64,000 nt of DNA from Gnetum montanum. Taxonomy: Eukaryota; Streptophyta; Gnetopsida; Gnetales; Gnetaceae. The notes beneath the pieces were generated by a model. The model saw only the letters and a program-made list of their open reading frames with translations, was not told the DNA's origin and did not search any database. This document shows positions 53,819-64,000 of this stretch, piece by piece. The position numbers were made by a program, and so were the translations under genes. The DNA lies in NCBI GenBank assembly GCA_015680685.1, contig MNCI01036463.1, positions 1,191,228 to 1,255,227 on the forward strand, written 5' to 3'. Within the stretch, counting starts at the first letter, position 1; every line of letters begins with the position of its first letter.

Positions 53819-54230
53819 TGTTAAATGTGTTTAATTGTTAAACATGCTTTTTTTTCCTAGTCTTTAGAAACTATCTTTAAGAATTTGGTTGTTATTTTCG
53901 TTCTTTAGATGTTGAATAGTCAATCATTATAAAAATTGAATGGTCAATCATTACAGAAGTTAAAAGGTTAGCCATTACAGAAGTTGAAGGATTTAGTGTT
54001 ATAGAATTTGAAGGGTTGAGCATTACAAAAGTTGAATAGTTTGTCATTATAGAAGTTGAAAGGTCAACCATTACAAAAGTTAAAGGGTTGACTATTATAG
54101 AAGTTGAAGGGTTTCATTGATGTACTTGCCTACTTAAAGGTCATTATTAATTAATTAAAAATGTGAAATTGAGTTAGCTTTTTTTACCCCTGTTTTGTTG
54201 TTTTTTTTTGTTTTTTTATCTGAGGCTAGC
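53819..54230 (+). repeat. Left LTR of copia element
   Basis: Contains five to six tandem, imperfect 30-bp units (about 53930-54115) of the type ATTACAGAAGTTGAAGGGTTGACC. The same array occurs at 18920-19045 and 58545-58725. The right border is uncertain because the right LTR is truncated. Confidence 0.75.
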
Positions 54231-54255
54231 AATGCATAGCCTTAAAGGCTAAGAA

Positions 54256-54267
54256 TGGTATCAGAGC
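54256..54267 (+). other. Primer binding site of copia element (initiator Met tRNA)
   Basis: TGGTATCAGAGC, the standard copia PBS complementary to the 3' end of tRNA-iMet. Confidence 0.9.
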
Positions 54268-54373
54268 TTGGTTTAGAAGGCTAGAGAGAAATCCTAGCTT
54301 AAGAGGCTAGAGAGAAAAGCACAATAGTGCACCTAGTTTAGAAGGCTTGAGAGAAGACCATAGTAGTGCATAA

Positions 54374-55260
54374 ATGGTCTTTAAAAAATTTGTATAGCCT
54401 ACCATCCCATGCTTTGATGGTCACTATAACCATTGGAGCATGTTTATGGAAAACTTTTTGAAGTCTAAGGAGTACTGGCAAGTTGTTAAAGATGGTGTAG
54501 TAGCACTCGTAGCTGAGGCTATACTCACAAATGAACAAAGAAAGAAGCTAGAGGAACTGAGGATGAAAGATTTCAAGGCAAAAAATTATTTATTTCAAGT
54601 AATTGATTGTTCTATCCTAGAGACTATTCTTAACAAAGAAACTTCTAAGGATATCTAGGATTCTATGAAGAAGAAATATCAGGGGTCTTTGAGAGTAAAG
54701 CATGCATAGCTTCAAGCCTTAAGAAGGGATTTTGAGACTTTGCAAATGAAATATGGGGAGTTTGTTACCAGCTAATATGCAAGGACAATGGGGATAGCCA
54801 ATAAAATGTGATTTCATGATGAGAAGATGGAGGATGTGATTATTGTTGAAAAGATATTGTGTTCCCTATCCCCCAAGTTTGATTATATTTTTTGTTCAAT
54901 TGAAGAATCCAAAGATGTCGATGTACTTTCCCCTGATGAACTTCAAATTTTTTTGTTTGTCCATGAAAAGAAGATGAATCGAAATTTAACTTTTGAATAG
55001 CAATCTTTGAAGGCTTCTATTTTGGCTTTTTCCTCAAGAGGAGAGGTAGAGGAAGAGGAGAGCATGACAATAGACATGGTAGCAGACATTTCAAAGGGTA
55101 TGGTTATAAATTTCAAAGCAAATGCAAAGGACAAATTGACAAATCTAAGGTGGAATGTTTTAGATGTCATAAATACGGACACTATCATTTCGAATGCTAC
55201 ACTAAAGTACCCAATGACAAAGAAGAGAAATCAAATTTTGTAGAAGAGGAGTCTAAGAAT
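54374..55260 (+). pseudogene. Copia gag
   Basis: Begins MVFKKFV-stop-PTIPCFDGHY, DHWSMFMENFLKSKEYWQVV, the conserved N-terminus of copia gag. Open from 54440 to 54658. A single zinc knuckle CFRCHKYGHYHFEC (CxxCxxxxHxxxxC) lies at about 55148-55190. Stops and frame changes throughout. Confidence 0.85.
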
Positions 55261-55299
55261 TTGTTGATGGCAGTTCAAGCCAACTAAGAGTCTCATTTA

Positions 55300-56590
55300 G
55301 ATGTATGGTATGTGGATATTGGCTACAACAACCATATATGTGGATGTAAGTCTACTTTTTCTTACTTAGATGACAATTTTCATTTTAGAGTAAGTTTTGG
55401 TGATTGTTCTACTATAAATGTAATGTGAAAGGGGGATATTAACATTAGAACCAATAATGATTTTGTAGAAACAACTCCCAATGTTTTTTATGTTCCTGAT
55501 TTGAAAAGTAATTTGTTAAGTACTAGTCAATTGCAAGAGAAGGGTTATGTAATAATTGTTCAAAAGGGTGCTTGTGAAATTTATGATCCTTCAAGAGGAG
55601 CTATTGTAGTTGTTCAAATGAGCTCCAACAAGTTATTTTCATTGAGGATTGAAAGTGCTCAATCTTGCCTAAAGGCTAAAGTAAAAGACCCAACATGGCT
55701 TTGGCATTTTTGCTATGGCCATTTGAATTTTGGAGGATTAAAGACTTTGCAATAGAAAAATATGGTGATTGGTCTTCCTTAAATTGCAATTCCTTCTGGA
55801 GTCTATGAAGAATGTGTTATTGGTAAAAAAAAATCATTCTCAATTCTTTCAAAAAAAACCATGGAGAGCAAAGAATGTCCTTGAACTACTTCACTTCGAC
55901 ATTTGTGGGCCAATAAAACCATCTTCAACTGGAGGTAACAGGTACTTGATCACCTTCATTGATGATTATACTCAAAAAGTTGTGTTTATTTATTGAAGGA
56001 GAATTCTAAAGCTTTTAATGCATTTAAAAGCTTCAAGGCACATGTTGAGAATGAGTTTGGAAAGATCATTAAGACTCTTTATATAGATCATGGAGGAGAA
56101 TATTGTTTAAAAGAGTTTGATGTTTTTTGTGAGAGTCATGGCATTTGGAGAGAGCTCATAGCCCCCTATACACCACAACAAAATGGTGTATTAGAGAGAA
56201 CAAATAGAACCATCCTCAATATAGTGAGAAGCCTCTTGGCAAGAGGAAGTATTCCAAAGAGTTTTGGGCCATAGGTTATGAATTGAAGCATCCATGTTTT
56301 GAACAGAAGTCCCACCTTTGCTATTTAAAACATGACACTAGAAGAGGCTTGGATTGGGAGGAAACTAGTAGTGGATCACTTTAGAATCTTTGGTTGCCTT
56401 GCCTATGCACATATCCTCGATGAGAAGAGGAAGAAGCTGGAGGATAGGAGTGAAGAATGTATCTTTCTTGGCGTAAGTGAAGCATCCAAAGCATATAAAT
56501 TATATAATCCTTTAATGAAGAAGGTTGTGACTAGCAGAGATGTCATTTTTGATGAAGAAAGCACTTGGAATTGGAATGGGTAGCAATCTA
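55300..56590 (+). pseudogene. Copia protease remnant, GAG-pre-integrase and integrase
   Basis: A protease remnant around 55300-55500 (VWYVDIGYNNHICG, where DTGAS...H is usual). 55501-55755: NLLSTSQLQEKGYVI and LWHFCYGHLNFGGLKTLQ, the zinc-binding HxxxGH. 55880-56274: FDICGPIKPSSTGGNRYLITFIDDY, then IDHGGEYCLKEFDVFC and APYTPQQNGVLERTNRT, covering the DDE core; the first residues are kept. 56332-56583: integrase C-terminal part (HFRIFGCLAYAHI, FLGVSEASKAYKLYNP). Frame changes near 55755, 55996 and 56280. Confidence 0.88.
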
Positions 56591-56799
56591 CTTCAATTAT
56601 TTTCAACAATGAAACTATAGAATCCACATCACCCAAAACTACAGAACCTAGAACTACAGACTTTGAAACACCAAGAATTGTGGAGACTGAAATCCCAAAA
56701 GCCACGGAGGCTGAAGCACCAAGAACTATGGAGGCTAAGACTTAACCAACAATAGCAACAACTAAATCTTACCATATTTGAAAAAGATCCTTATGGATG

Positions 56800-58360
56800 A
56801 TGGATTATGAGGTAACTAGGATTGCCTAATCTAATGACCCAATCACCCACTTTGCTTTGTTTGTAGATTGTGATCCCACAACTTTTGAAAGTGCTATTAA
56901 AAAATCACAATGGAGAAAGGCAATGAAGGATGAAATTGAAGACATTAAGAGAAATGGTACTTGGAAGCTGGTTAATCTTCCAAAAGGGCACAAAACCATT
57001 GGTGTGAAGTGGGTCTTCAAAACAAAACTAGGGGACTCGTAAAGTTGACAAGTGTAAGGCATGATTGGTGGCTAAGGGATACAAACAAAAATATGGGATT
57101 GACTATAAAGAAGTCTTTTCTCATGTTGCAAGGCATGATACAATCAAATTGGTGATTGCATTGGCAACATAAAATTAATGGCCTATCTTCCAAATGGATG
57201 TCAAGTTTGCATTCTTGCATGGAGAGTTGGGGGAACAGGTATTTATTGATTAGCCCCCTAGTTTTGTGAAGCTTGGTAGTGAGCACAAGGTCTATAAATT
57301 AAAAAAGGCTTTGTATGGACTAAAACAAGCTCCAAGAGCTTGGTATAGTTGTATAAACACCTATTTTACTTAGGAGGGATTTAAAAAATGTCCACTTGAG
57401 CATACACTTTTTACAAAGATTGATGAAGGAAAAATGCTTATTGTATATTTATATGTCGATGATCTTATTTTCACTGGGAATGATAGTGATTCATTTGAAA
57501 AATTTAAGAAGTCAATGATAGATGAGTTTGAAATGACTGATATTGGAAAAATGCATTATTATCTTGACATAGAAGTAGTGCAATCCCCCATTGGAATCTT
57601 TATTTCTCAAAAAAGGTATGTCAGAGAAATTTTGGAGAGGTTTAAGATGAAAGATTGCAATCCTGTAAGCACTCCAATTGAGATTAGCTTAAGGCTAAAC
57701 AAAGATCCTAAAGGAAGTAAGGTGGAGGCTACACTTTACAAGCAAATTGTTGGGAGTCTAATGTATTTGACTACAACTAGACCTAATATAATGCATGCTA
57801 TAAGTCATATCACCATATATATGGAGTCTTCAAAGAAGATGCATTTGTTGGTTGCTAAAAGAATATTTTGTTACTTTTAAGGGACTAAAGATTTTGGGCT
57901 ATTTTACAAAAAGGGTGAGAAATCTGATTTTGTGGGATTTATTGATAGTGATTATGCAGGAGATTAAGATGATAGGAAGAGCACTTCGAGATATGTTTTT
58001 ATGATGGGCATAGGGGATGTTTCATGGTCATCTAAGAGGTAATCAATTATCACATTGTCAAACACAGAGGTTGAATTTGTTGCTGCAACATCTTGTGCTT
58101 GCCAAGCTATTTGGCTAAGAAAAATTCTTAATGAGCTATATTTCAAGCAAGAGGGGGCTACTACAATTTTCTGTGACAATAATTCTGCTATAAAGTTATC
58201 CACAAATCCTATGCTATATGGAAGAAGCAAGCATATTTATGTGAGATTTCACTTCTTACGTGATCTATGCAATGATGGTGTTATTGATTTAGTGTTTTGT
58301 AAAAGTGAAGATCAACTCGTTGATATTCTAATTAAACCCCTCAAGTTATCAACATTCTAG
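56800..58360 (+). pseudogene. Copia reverse transcriptase and RNase H
   Basis: 56857-57042: KKSQWRKAMKDEIEDIKRNGTW and KTIGVKWVFKTKL. 57062-57434 is shifted but readable ([25 protein letters not shown]). 57434-57880: YLYVDDLIFTGND (catalytic DD kept), MHYYLDIEV. 58055-58360: RNase H end with CDNNSAIKLSTNPMLYGRSKHI and the DIFTKPL-like DILIKPL. Stops at several places; inactive. Confidence 0.9.
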
Positions 58361-58441
58361 AGGCTGAGAAAGTAGCTGAGTCTTCACGTTGAATAATTTT
58401 TGTTAAACTAATAGTTTACAAACTTTCAATTTATGAGAGGG

Positions 58442-58785
58442 TGTTAAATGTGTTTAATTGTTAAGCATGCTTTTTTTGCTTGTCCTAGTCTTTAGGAACT
58501 ATCTTTAGGGATTCAGTTGCTATTTTTATTTTTAGAAATTGAATTATCAACCGTTACAGAAATTGAAAGGTTTGAAGATTCAATTGTTATAGAAGTTGAA
58601 AAATTGACCGTTACAAAAGCTGAAGGGTTGGCCGTTGTAGTTGTAGAAGTTGAAAGATTGACCGTTGTAAAAGTTGAAGGGTCAACTATTACAGAAGTTA
58701 AAGGGTTTACCGTTATAGAAATTGCTATTTTCCATTGATGTATTTGCCTATTTAAAGGTCATTATCAATTGAATTAAAATGTGAA
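58442..58785 (+). repeat. Right LTR of copia element, 3'-truncated
   Basis: Starts TGTTAAATGTGTTTAATTGTTAAGCATGC and carries the GAAGTTGAAAGATTGACCGTT repeat array. It stops matching the left LTR after AAAATGTGAA. Confidence 0.8.
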
Positions 58786-59520
58786 GTTTGCATCCTTTCA
58801 AGGTTGCTGGTGATGTTATCAGTCAGTTCAAATTTCTATCTCAAACTTCTGATTTACTGTCACAGCATGTTCATCCGAGAAACATGTCCTAAAATCATAA
58901 CAGGAAGCAAAAATCAAGGTGCAGGAATCTGAACATTGAGTCTGCGAAGCCATCCTGAGTGCAAGATCATAGGAAACATGTCGTAGGGCCCAGTGGGATG
59001 GCTGATGAGGAAATGCCTCTGCACCTGATGAACCCTATTTTGCAGCATTGCATAGCGATGCTCCGAGATGGATCCCAAAATCTTCTTCAGCTGGGGAATT
59101 CTCTAAACCGGAACCTGAACTGAGAATGCATTCCAATTCAAAACATCGCTAAAAGGCAAGACATAGTGGTCCCTTATTATCAAAGGAACGCATTTGCTGT
59201 AAATCGCCTCCAGGATTCGTGGACTGGCCACCTCGTAGCCGCTCGGATAGAGACAAAATTTGCTGTGTTTCATGTAATCTTGATACATCATGTTGGATTT
59301 CTTGTTAGATTTCTTGTGCAGGTACTCGTGCACTTGTTAGATCTTTGGTCAAGAAAGGGCTGTTTCCCAGCTCCATCTCGTGGATGAAGCGACCCTCTGT
59401 CGTATTTATGTTCTTGCACGGTCTGTTGTGCACCAGCGGCAGCTCTCCTTCTTCGTAAATGTATATCTTAAACCGCTTCTCCATCTCCTTGTAACTCCCG
59501 TAAATTTTAATTCACAGTAA

Positions 59521-59900
59521 ACAACACATATCATCCATAAAAACTAAAAACTAAATTAGCCTTGAAAGGCCAAGGGTAAAAATTATCAATGCAACAAGAA
59601 TTAGCCCAGAATGGACCATCAAAATATTTTTCAATGGAACAGGATAAATCACATCACCCATAAAACTAGCCCAGAAAGGCCAATGAAAAAATTTAACGAT
59701 GTAAAGAGATCAATTTTAATCCACACAGTTAACAACGCATCCCCCATACAAACTAAACTAGTCCAGAAAGACTAATTGGAGAAATTATCAATGGAACAGG
59801 GTGAATTTTAATCCACATTACGTGTAAAAACTAAATTAGCCAAAAAAAGCCAGTGGAGAAATTTATCACTGTAGCTGGATGGATCGATGGGTGGTTTCTG
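59521..59900. repeat. Intronic AACTArATTAGCC-GAAAGGCC repeats in GT47 pseudogene
   Basis: Intron between exons 2 and 3 holds about five imperfect units of 60-70 bp with AAACTAAATTAGCCnnGAAAGGCCAA and an ATTATCAATGGAACAGG tail. Not related to the Tat arrays. Confidence 0.6.
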
Positions 59901-60384
59901 ATTTCATTCACTTTTAATACACAATCATAAATGGAAATCTTACCAATGGAAAACTCTGACGTTGCGGTAGACTCCGCCTTTGGGCAGGTACTCGCTGGGG
60001 ACGCTGTCGGGAGGCCTGAATTCGGGCTTGCAGCGCTTCTGATCACGGATCTTGCCTTGCACAGCTCTGCTTCTACTCGCACTAGCGCTGGCCTCTGCAT
60101 GCAAAGCAGCACATTCAAAACACAAAAATCTCAAGGAAAAAAAAAACTGACAGAAACTGCATATCCAAAGTAGCTTCTGTGCAAGAACAGCCATAGCTGA
60201 CAAACATCAAGGAAAAAAAAAACACCAAGGGTGGTATGCATTTGGAAAGAAACCGGAAAATTGAAGCAGGAAAGATCAGTTTTTTTAGTTTTAGCTCATT
60301 ACAGTTTGGACTGTTTGGTTGGGTTGAAGTTGAATCACAGAAGCAGTAGCAGAGGAAGCAGAGCGATTTGGCTTGAGGACTGGA

Positions 60385-60450
60385 GGAACTGCATCAAGAA
60401 TGGCGTTGGAGTTGGAGTTGGAATTAGAATTAGAATTAGAATTAGGGTCA
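60385..60450 (-). repeat. GAATTA/GAGTTG hexamer microsatellite in exon 1 of GT47 pseudogene
   Basis: Plus-strand run GAGTTGGAGTTGGAATTAGAATTAGAATTAG encodes the Asn-Ser repeat of the stem region on the minus strand. Confidence 0.8.
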
Positions 60451-60639
60451 GAGGCGCCTGTGGTTGTTATCATCATGGAAAAGACGCAGCCATCATGGTT
60501 GAAGCCCAATATCAGAAACGCAGCCAACATGAACATGAACATAAGCAGCAGCACACCCACGTTGTAGCACCACTGTCCAAGTTGCAGTTCTATTGCCAAA
60601 AATCCTCCAAATGACCGCCTGTTTCTCTCTTTCACTCAC

Positions 60640-62400
60640 TCATGCATTCCCATTACTGCTGCATCAGAGAAATCCAGAAAAAACCAGAAAACGGAACACA
60701 AGCATAGATCAAGAATTGGGCTCTTCTACTACTCCTACGGGGCTGCTAAGCAACAAAATCTGCGCCTCTGGTTTGGTGGTCTGGTTCAAGTCTTTCACGG
60801 CAAAAAGAGCGTGAACAGTTCATTCGAGTCTTTCACGGCAAAAAGAGCATGAACAGTTCAACGCAATTACATCGGCAATTGCAACTTATCAACCTTGGAA
60901 TGCCGCGGAGAATATCAACCAAAAAAAACCAACCAACCATTATTAACGCGGTCAAATCATAAATGTAGAAGATCTCGAATTTCCAATTTCCTTGTGCACC
61001 TGTGCTGAATTCTGCTCTGCAAGCAACGGACCGTTGGGATTTTAAGTGAATGCAGGGGCAGCCGGTTAGAATTTGCATTCTACGTGTGCGCAGTCGATAA
61101 TCGGCGGCACCGCCATTAACACTAAGACGAGGTTTGCTTAATTGATGGAGCATCCGATTGACGAACCAGCAATGAAAACATCATATAATCATCATCATCG
61201 CAGGTTTGGGCAGTTGGCAACCGCAACAGCCATGCGATTCAATTGAATACGACTTAAAATCAACGATGCAATTCCTAGACTAAAACAATCGTATCGGATA
61301 TGTGCATCGGGCTCCAGTTTTACAAATCAAATCCTAAAAAACGGCACTAAAAATCAGGTTTCAAATCGGCAAAAATCATAAATCACCAAAACAAAAGTTA
61401 TACCACCATCTATAATTGCTAGATTTTTCCATTTTTCTCAGCGAAAGAGGGAATTCAAATATAGAATTTCCTGGGTGCCACAAGAATTAGCTACAAACGG
61501 TGGAAAAATCAATACAAAAAGGCTTACTATCTACAAGATTTATAATTATTATATAACCGATCAGATTTCTGCAACTTTACCGTGTGGAAAAGTATAACTT
61601 TGGCGTGGTCTTGGGTTTCATCGACCTTTGCGTGGTGCATAATCCATCGCCAGGTCGCCTGTAGTGCATGTGTTTCGTTCTTCTTCAACTGTGACAAATT
61701 TCAGTACAGGCGCACAGATCCACCTGTTTTTGTTGTTACCTGCCTTTGTCCCTCTAAAAACCAATACGGTCCTGCATCAAAATGCATGTTGACTAGACTT
61801 TCAGTCTAAGAAATTCCAACGTTTCTGTGTGAATCTGAACAGGTGGATGGATTAAGTTCATCAGAGCTATGTTTTCCTGACAATTTTAGTTGCCAGTATC
61901 ATCCAACCAAAATCAGTGATTAAGTACCATGTACATGTCAATTCAAAAATTTGTCGCTAAAGACGTAGGAAATTTGCTATTACCCCATATACCAAACTTT
62001 CTGCGTATCCCGTCCGTTTCTTGCATTCGTATTGCTTAACATGGATATATCTATATCTTACGTTTAACTTAGCATTTTAGCAAGGGTGCGTGTTTCATAT
62101 TTAATAGTTTCCTCCGGGAAAATTTTGAAGTGACAAGAGGTAGTTATAATGTTATATATCACAAATGACTATTATGTGTATGAGAATGTTAGTTGAGTTA
62201 CTTTTGTAGGCCTACTTCTATTTATATATCATATGGAGACTTCTATTTGTGTAGAACAATGTGTAGATTATATGGGATCAAAAATTTTCTGAAATTCTAC
62301 AAACCTATAGTTTTGTGAGATAAGTGAGAGATAATTATTTATTCTATCTAAAAGTCAAATATTAAGTAGGAATTTTCATAGCCTTAATCAAAATATCCTA
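60640..62400. other. Upstream flank of GT47 pseudogene, no gene seen
   Basis: Contains a direct repeat GAGTCTTTCACGGCAAAAAGAGCGTGAACAG-type block (about 60787 and 60826). The rest is AT-rich. A minus-strand frame at 61153-60833 has no recognisable domain. It probably includes the old promoter. Confidence 0.45.
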
Positions 62401-62499
62401 AATGTCTTTAAACACTTTTAAAAGAGCACCTTTGAAATATTTGATCTTGGATTGGCTTATTATTATATTGGGATAGAAATTCAATAGTAATCAAATAGA

Positions 62500-63200
62500 A
62501 CTAAGGAATGTAATTGATTTTTAATCATAATTTAAACAAATTGGATGCTTCTTACTTACAAATCCTTAATAGACAATGAGCTAACTAATTGAGTCACCTC
62601 TCTCATTGTCAACTGTATACTTATTGTGGGAGGTGTTGGAACCCTAAAAATAATTGTAATATAGGTACACCCCAAGATAGATAGTTTACTTAAAACTTTA
62701 AAACTTAGCATTGCCCACCAGAATTGAGCCCATAACTTGAATCTTTCAAATTAGGAGTCTATACCTCTCTTATTGTCAATTGAATACTTATTGTGATTTC
62801 AATATCTTTAAGATTTAATGTTGACATACATGTCATACAAATCATGGAACTTAGTATAATAAGGAAAAGGGAGTGTTGGAACTTGGAACAATTTAATAAA
62901 TACATCCTAAGACATATAGCCAATATGCTACTTTAAAAGGATTATAAAGAAATATAAAAATGTCTTAAGTTTAACTTGAACTAATAACCTTCTAATAGCC
63001 TCTTAACTACAAATCCTAAGCCAACCACTTGTGCCACCTCTCATTACCTACAAATATATTATAATAAGAACCTTGATGTACTTGATAAATAATAGATTAA
63101 ATATACAAAATGTTAGCTTAGTGGTAAGACTCTTGATTTGGAAGCTTCAAGTTATGAGTTGTAATGTTGAGTCATATAATTCTAACTTGGCTATATTCCT
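62500..63200. repeat. SINE-like repeats with Pol III box resemblance
   Basis: At 63112-63155 the plus strand reads TTAGCTTAGTGGTAAGACTC (A-box-like) and about 30 bases later GCTTCAAGTTATG (B-box-like). On the minus strand around 63040-62960 a second copy reads GGTGGCACAAGTGGTTGGCTTAGG ... ATTAGTTCAAGTT. Shorter pieces are at about 62620-62540 and 62780-62690, where TCACCTCTCTCATTGTCAACT recurs as ACCTCTCTTATTGTCAATT. Such layouts are typical of tRNA-derived SINEs; ends and target duplications were not resolved. Confidence 0.4.
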
Positions 63201-64000
63201 ATGGATAAATATTTTTTAAAAAAAAAATGTTTTAGAACAAATAAGAGTTATACCATCCTCCACCCCTCCCCCGAAACCTCACTTTCTCTGTCTCTCTCTC
63301 TTCTCCTATCTCCCTTTTCATTTTCATCTTCACAATAAATTCAAATGTAAATTAAGTTGGAGATCCATCCATAAGGTAATCCAAATAGGATTTGTAGAGC
63401 AACTTAGATTAATTATTGTAACCCCTCACCATAAAACCCTTGAGTATAGTGTTATATTTCTCATGTGTGTATGCTTAGTTGTGGTAGGTGTTACCTCCAC
63501 TTTTTTGGTTCGTCACAAATCAAGACTAAGGGTAAATTTTAACTTGCTCTACATTAGTTTAATCATCGAACTCCACAAGAAAAGCATCATTGGATACATT
63601 TCTAACTCCCAAATGCCTACATGGATCATTTGGGTTCATAACCTAGCTTATGAGCTCCATTTTTGGTGACCTTAGAAAAGTTTAAGAATCAAAAATTTCC
63701 TAAGAATTAGAGGTGATGTGAATGCTATCTTAGTGTTCTTCCTCAACCATTAATGCAACATCAGTTGTAGCCTTGGACCATCCTATCTAGGTTACCTTAA
63801 CTAATACTACAATTTGGCCTTCAATTTGATCCTTTGAGGCCTTGTACAACTTGCCCAAGGCCTCTTGATGTAATAAGAGTTAAATCTCAAAATTTTAACA
63901 ACTTGACTTTGGGACCCTTGGGATCAAAATTCTTCTAACCCTAGAGGTGATGCTAGCATCAACACATTCAATACCATGCCAAGCACCTCCATTCTACTTT
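63201..64000. other. AT-rich stretch, no gene seen
   Basis: A CT-rich microsatellite at about 63285-63325. Otherwise no coding or RNA feature recognised. Confidence 0.5.

Larger units (their letters stand above)
53819..58785 (+). mobile_element. Ty1/copia retrotransposon, decayed
   Basis: Left LTR from 53819 (TGTTAAATGTGTTTAATTG) to about 54170-54230, initiator-Met PBS at 54256-54267, gag, integrase, RT and RNase H on the plus strand, a purine tract GAGAGGG at 58435-58441 and the right LTR from 58442. The right LTR diverges after AAAATGTGAA (58785), where the left LTR and the copy at 18801 continue, so it is truncated at its 3' end and no target duplication can be defined. The integrase-before-RT order proves the copia type. 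Confidence 0.88.
58914..60635 (-). pseudogene. GT47 exostosin-family glycosyltransferase pseudogene
   Basis: Type II Golgi membrane glycosyltransferase remnant. Exon 1 (about 60635-60291): a membrane anchor CYNVGVLLLMFMFMLAAFLI followed by a SNSNSNSN stem; no in-frame ATG is visible upstream of the anchor. Exon 2 (60094-59944): LVRVEAELCKARSVIRSAA in one frame and EYLPKGGVYRNVRVFH in another, so a frameshift. Exon 3 (about 59495-58914): [41 protein letters not shown], then a large in-exon deletion to [12 protein letters not shown], then [28 protein letters not shown] and [18 protein letters not shown], a TAG, and a C-terminus ending LRRLNVQIPAP-stop. The middle of the exostosin domain is missing. 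The only host gene recognised in the window. Confidence 0.88.

Noticed and set aside
60833-61153. Minus-strand 106-codon frame upstream of the GT47 pseudogene
   Set aside because: No similarity to the N-terminus of GT47 proteins; sits in the presumed promoter flank.
63112-63160. tRNA gene
   Set aside because: A- and B-box-like blocks are present, but the sequence cannot form a complete cloverleaf by eye and is AT-rich; better explained as a SINE-like remnant.

Overview
The window is plant nuclear DNA that consists almost entirely of nested and decayed transposable elements, with one recognisable host gene remnant. Evidence for a land plant: Tat-lineage Ty3/gypsy elements with a second (archaeal-type) RNase H, an Athila-like gag, a Ty1/copia element primed by initiator-Met tRNA, an L1-type LINE with a zf-RVT tail, and a broken GT47 exostosin-family glycosyltransferase gene. 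The repeat density suggests a large genome, perhaps a gymnosperm, but the species cannot be told from the sequence.

Layout. (1) 1-12318: the right-hand part of Tat-type element 1, minus orientation, cut by the window edge; from right to left LTR, 5' UTR repeats, gag, protease, a plus-strand spliced gene, then RT. (2) 12319-about 15900: Athila-like gag, PBS and LTR (minus), the host of element 1's insertion. (3) about 16000-26900: AT-rich remnants, including an LTR-like stretch, a copia LTR plus gag fragment, a PIF1-type helicase tail duplicated in tandem, a foldback MITE and a LINE scrap. (4) 26968-46002: element 2, a complete 19-kb Tat-type element (minus) with both LTRs and a 5-bp target duplication. 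(5) 47764-53553: an L1-type LINE (minus) with a 14-bp target duplication. (6) 53819-58785: a degenerate copia element (plus). (7) 58914-60635: GT47 pseudogene (minus). (8) 61-64 kb: AT-rich sequence with SINE-like scraps.

The main discovery is in the two Tat-type elements. Each carries, between its protease and its reverse transcriptase and on the OPPOSITE strand, an eight-exon gene with its own TATA box and stop codon. The two copies splice at matching positions, and five of the eight exons have identical lengths (131, 450, 269, 785 and 102 bp), while the introns differ. The deduced protein of about 1060 residues has a short N-terminus, an FCP1/NIF-like HAD phosphatase fold whose catalytic aspartates are replaced in both copies, a helical domain resembling plant transposon-associated proteins, and a coiled coil. 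Both copies carry premature stops, many of them explicable as C-to-T or G-to-A changes, so these two copies are dead, but the architecture must have been maintained in the family.

The same elements hold hundreds of bases of a self-complementary motif (core GCGTATACGC) in the LTRs, the gag leader, and the promoter and first intron of the antisense gene. A second short repeat family (AGTTTA-n-GGCCAT type) borders the antisense gene on both sides. The element therefore looks like a two-way transcription unit: gag-pol on one strand, a spliced cargo gene on the other, and palindromic repeat arrays in the control regions of both.
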